Origin: an uncultured Bacteroidales bacterium
Lineage (GTDB): Bacteria > Bacteroidota > Bacteroidia > Bacteroidales > UBA932
Direction of reading: 5' to 3'
Length of the DNA: 15,205 bases
NCBI GenBank assembly: GCA_900317065.1
Contig: ONFK01000013.1
Span: 1 to 15,205, forward strand
The notes beneath the pieces were generated by a model, which saw only the letters and a program-made list of their open reading frames with translations, was not told where the DNA came from and ran no database searches. Position numbers and translations under genes: made by a program. Of this stretch, positions 13,749-15,205 are shown in pieces; the first letter of the stretch is position 1, and the number at the start of each line of letters is the position of its first letter.

Positions 13749-15020
13749 TTATCTGGAGATTATGGCTTCGCGATCCGGCCCTACGGATACGATCCGCACG
13801 GGGCAGCCTGTTTCTTTTTCGATGAATGCGATGTAGTCCTTGAGTTCGGCGGGGAGGGCGTCGAAGCTGCGTATGCCGCTGATGTCCTTCTTCCAGCCCT
13901 TGAACTCGGTGTAGACGGGCTGGGCGTTGGCGCCGCCGTCGTAGGGATACTCGTCCGTTTCCTTGCCGTTGACTATATAGGAGGTGGCGACCTTGACGGT
14001 GTCGAAGCCGTCCATCACGTCGGACTTCATCATTATAAGGTCGGTGACCCCGCTCATCATCACGGCGTATTTGAGGGCCACCATGTCGAGCCAGCCGCAG
14101 CGGCGCGGACGTCCGGTGGTCGCTCCGAACTCCTTGCCTATGCTGCGCAGGGCCTCACCCGTCTCGTCGAAGAGTTCGGTTGGGAAGGGACCGCTGCCCA
14201 CGCGGGTGCAGTAGGCCTTGAAGATGCCGTAGACCTTGCCTATCCTCGAAGGGGCCACGCCGAGGCCGGAGCAAACGCCCGCGGCGAGGGTGTTGGAAGA
14301 TGTCACGAAGGGATAGGAGCCGAACTCGACGTCGAGCAGCGACCCCTGGGCGCCTTCGGCCAGGATGGGAGTGCCTGCGTTCAGCTCCCTGTTCACGAGG
14401 AACTCGGTGTCGACGAAGGGGAAGCGCCGGAGGGCGTTCACGGCCTCGAACCACTTCTGCTCGTAGTCGTCGGTATTGAACATCGAGAAGTCCTTGTAGT
14501 GCGAGAGCAGCTGCTGGTGCTTCTGCTTGAGGGCCAGATACTTCTGCTCGAATTCGGGGAGGAGTATGTCGCCGAAGCGGAGCCCGTTCCGCCCCGTCTT
14601 GTCCATGTAGCAGGGGCCTATCCCCTTGAGGGTGGAGCCTATCTTTGCCTTGCCCTTGGAAGCCTCGCTCGCCGCATCCAGGGCCCTGTGGGTCGGGAGT
14701 ATGAGATGAGCGCGCTTCGAGATGATGAGCCTCCCGGTGATGTCTATGCCGAGGGCCTCTATCTTGCTGATTTCGTCCTGGAGGATGACAGGATCGACCA
14801 CCACGCCGTTGCCGATGATGTTGAGCACTCCCTCGCGGAAAATGCCCGAGGGGACGGTGTGCAGCACGTGGCTGCGCCCTCCGATGCTGATCGAGTGCCC
14901 GGCGTTGGGGCCTCCCTGGAATCTTGCAACTGCCTTGTAGTCAGGGGTAAGGCAGTCCACGACTTTACCCTTTCCTTCGTCTCCCCATTGGAGGCCAAGG
15001 ACGACGTCTATTTTATTCAT
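13749..15020 (-). CDS. purA: Adenylosuccinate synthetase
   Basis: The 423-residue cytoplasmic enzyme couples IMP to aspartate with GTP, forming adenylosuccinate, which PurB converts to AMP. Motifs: QWGDEGKGK (11-19, GTP loop and catalytic Asp13), GGPNAGHS (36-43; the usual form is GGxNAGHT), GIGPCYMDKTGRNGLR (134-149), AEGAQGSLLDVEFGSYPFVTSSN in the 221-243 region, and TTGRPRRCGWLD (301-312). Length fits the family. The frame is open to 15089, but MNKIDVVLGLQWGDEGKGK at 15020 is the family start, and the TATCTTTG promoter element at 15047-15054 lies inside the longer reading, ruling it out. First gene of purA-purC-purB. Confidence 0.97.
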   Translation of the reverse strand: MNKIDVVLGLQWGDEGKGKVVDCLTPDYKAVARFQGGPNAGHSISIGGRSHVLHTVPSGIFREGVLNIIGNGVVVDPVILQDEISKIEALGIDITGRLIISKRAHLILPTHRALDAASEASKGKAKIGSTLKGIGPCYMDKTGRNGLRFGDILLPEFEQKYLALKQKHQQLLSHYKDFSMFNTDDYEQKWFEAVNALRRFPFVDTEFLVNRELNAGTPILAEGAQGSLLDVEFGSYPFVTSSNTLAAGVCSGLGVAPSRIGKVYGIFKAYCTRVGSGPFPTELFDETGEALRSIGKEFGATTGRPRRCGWLDMVALKYAVMMSGVTDLIMMKSDVMDGFDTVKVATSYIVNGKETDEYPYDGGANAQPVYTEFKGWKKDISGIRSFDALPAELKDYIAFIEKETGCPVRIVSVGPDREAIISR

Positions 15021-15046
15021 ACGGAACATAGGATTGAATGACATAT

Positions 15047-15054
15047 CAAAGATA
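15047..15054 (-). promoter_or_regulatory. Bacteroidota -7 element (TATCTTTG) for the purACB operon
   Basis: Minus-strand TATCTTTG matches TAnnTTTG and lies 26 bases upstream of the purA ATG, leaving a leader of roughly 20 nt. A TTTC, one base off the TTTG -33 consensus, lies 19 nt further upstream, a suitable spacing. Confidence 0.65.
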
Positions 15055-15097
15055 CGGCTTTTCGGCGGATTTTGAAAGCCTTTTCCCAAAAAAGAAG

Positions 15098-15105
15098 TAT
15101 CTTTG
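15098..15105 (+). promoter_or_regulatory. Divergent Bacteroidota -7 element (TATCTTTG)
   Basis: Plus-strand TATCTTTG lies 31 bases before the ATG at 15137 and points away from purA. A TTTG at 15071-15074 is 23 nt upstream, slightly long for a -33 element. It would drive the alaS-like start at the right edge. Confidence 0.55.
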
Positions 15106-15136
15106 CAGGATTGTACTTTAGATACCGATAATTATT

Positions 15137-15178
15137 ATGATGACTTCTAAGGAAATACGAAAGAAATTTCTTATTTAA
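15137..15178 (+). pseudogene. alaS-like N-terminal start, cut off after 13 codons
   Basis: Behind a well-formed promoter element, ATG ATG at 15137/15140 opens MMTSKEIRKKFLI and then meets TAA at 15176-15178. The peptide resembles the start of alanyl-tRNA synthetases (pattern MxTxxEIRxxFLxFFxSKGH). The sequence leaves this pattern after KKFL, exactly where the DNA becomes strongly AT-rich. A 12-bp palindrome AAGAAATTTCTT (15161-15172) spans the departure point. It could be a gene interrupted by an insertion, an assembly edge, or a chance short ORF; too little sequence remains to decide. Confidence 0.35.
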
Positions 15179-15205
15179 TTACTATGATTTATTTTTCTAA
15201 AATCA

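Noticed and set aside
13596..15041. 481-codon plus-strand open frame opposite purA and the start of purC
   Set aside because: Antisense to two certain enzymes and runs through their operon junction; no family resemblance.
15021..15089. Longer purA start giving 23 more residues
   Set aside because: The extension covers the TATCTTTG promoter element and family members begin at MNKIDVVLG.

Overview
The window looks like chromosome from a member of the Bacteroidales (phylum Bacteroidota); no finer placement is possible from sequence alone. The grounds are a SusC/SusD outer-membrane nutrient uptake pair, a BACON-type surface lipoprotein, lipoprotein signal peptides followed by acidic/lysine export-signal-like residues (CSDFDE, CQKEYE, CSPKEKE), and TAnnTTTG-type -7 promoter motifs upstream of two genes. 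Coding DNA is GC-rich; two stretches (about 11045-11380 and 15106-15205) are clearly AT-rich.

Layout. (1) 1-1645, plus strand: the 3' part of atpG (F1 ATPase gamma subunit, 5' end outside the window), overlapping by 4 nt with thiN (thiamine pyrophosphokinase). The atpG reading frame carries palindromic repeat DNA in two variable linkers, all translated in frame. (2) 1650-5200, minus strand: a two-gene unit of a BACON-like lipoprotein followed by a secreted M6-family metalloprotease, convergent with thiN and with its own promoter that overlaps the terminator of the preceding operon. (3) 5215-11044, minus strand: a susC-susD-susE-like operon ending in a clear intrinsic terminator. (4) 11045-11525: mostly non-coding, AT-rich, with a tandem 9-bp repeat upstream of susC, one doubtful small ORF, a start-less helix-turn-helix fragment resembling the C-terminus of a serine recombinase, and a possible outer-membrane-protein tail on the other strand. 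(5) 11526-15020, minus strand: tightly packed purA-purC-purB operon (purine biosynthesis: IMP to adenylosuccinate, SAICAR synthesis, and the lyase acting in both branches). (6) 15021-15205: divergent promoter region and, on the plus strand, a start that resembles the first dozen residues of alanyl-tRNA synthetase but stops at codon 14 in AT-rich DNA.

How the genes fit together: purACB is a housekeeping set. The SusCDE complex would bind and import a polymer fragment across the outer membrane. With no glycoside hydrolase here and a secreted protease plus a BACON lipoprotein next door, a peptide or glycoprotein substrate is a reasonable but unproven guess. The most unusual item is the set of palindromic elements inside atpG, which resembles the in-frame palindromic element insertions known from Rickettsia and Wolbachia.
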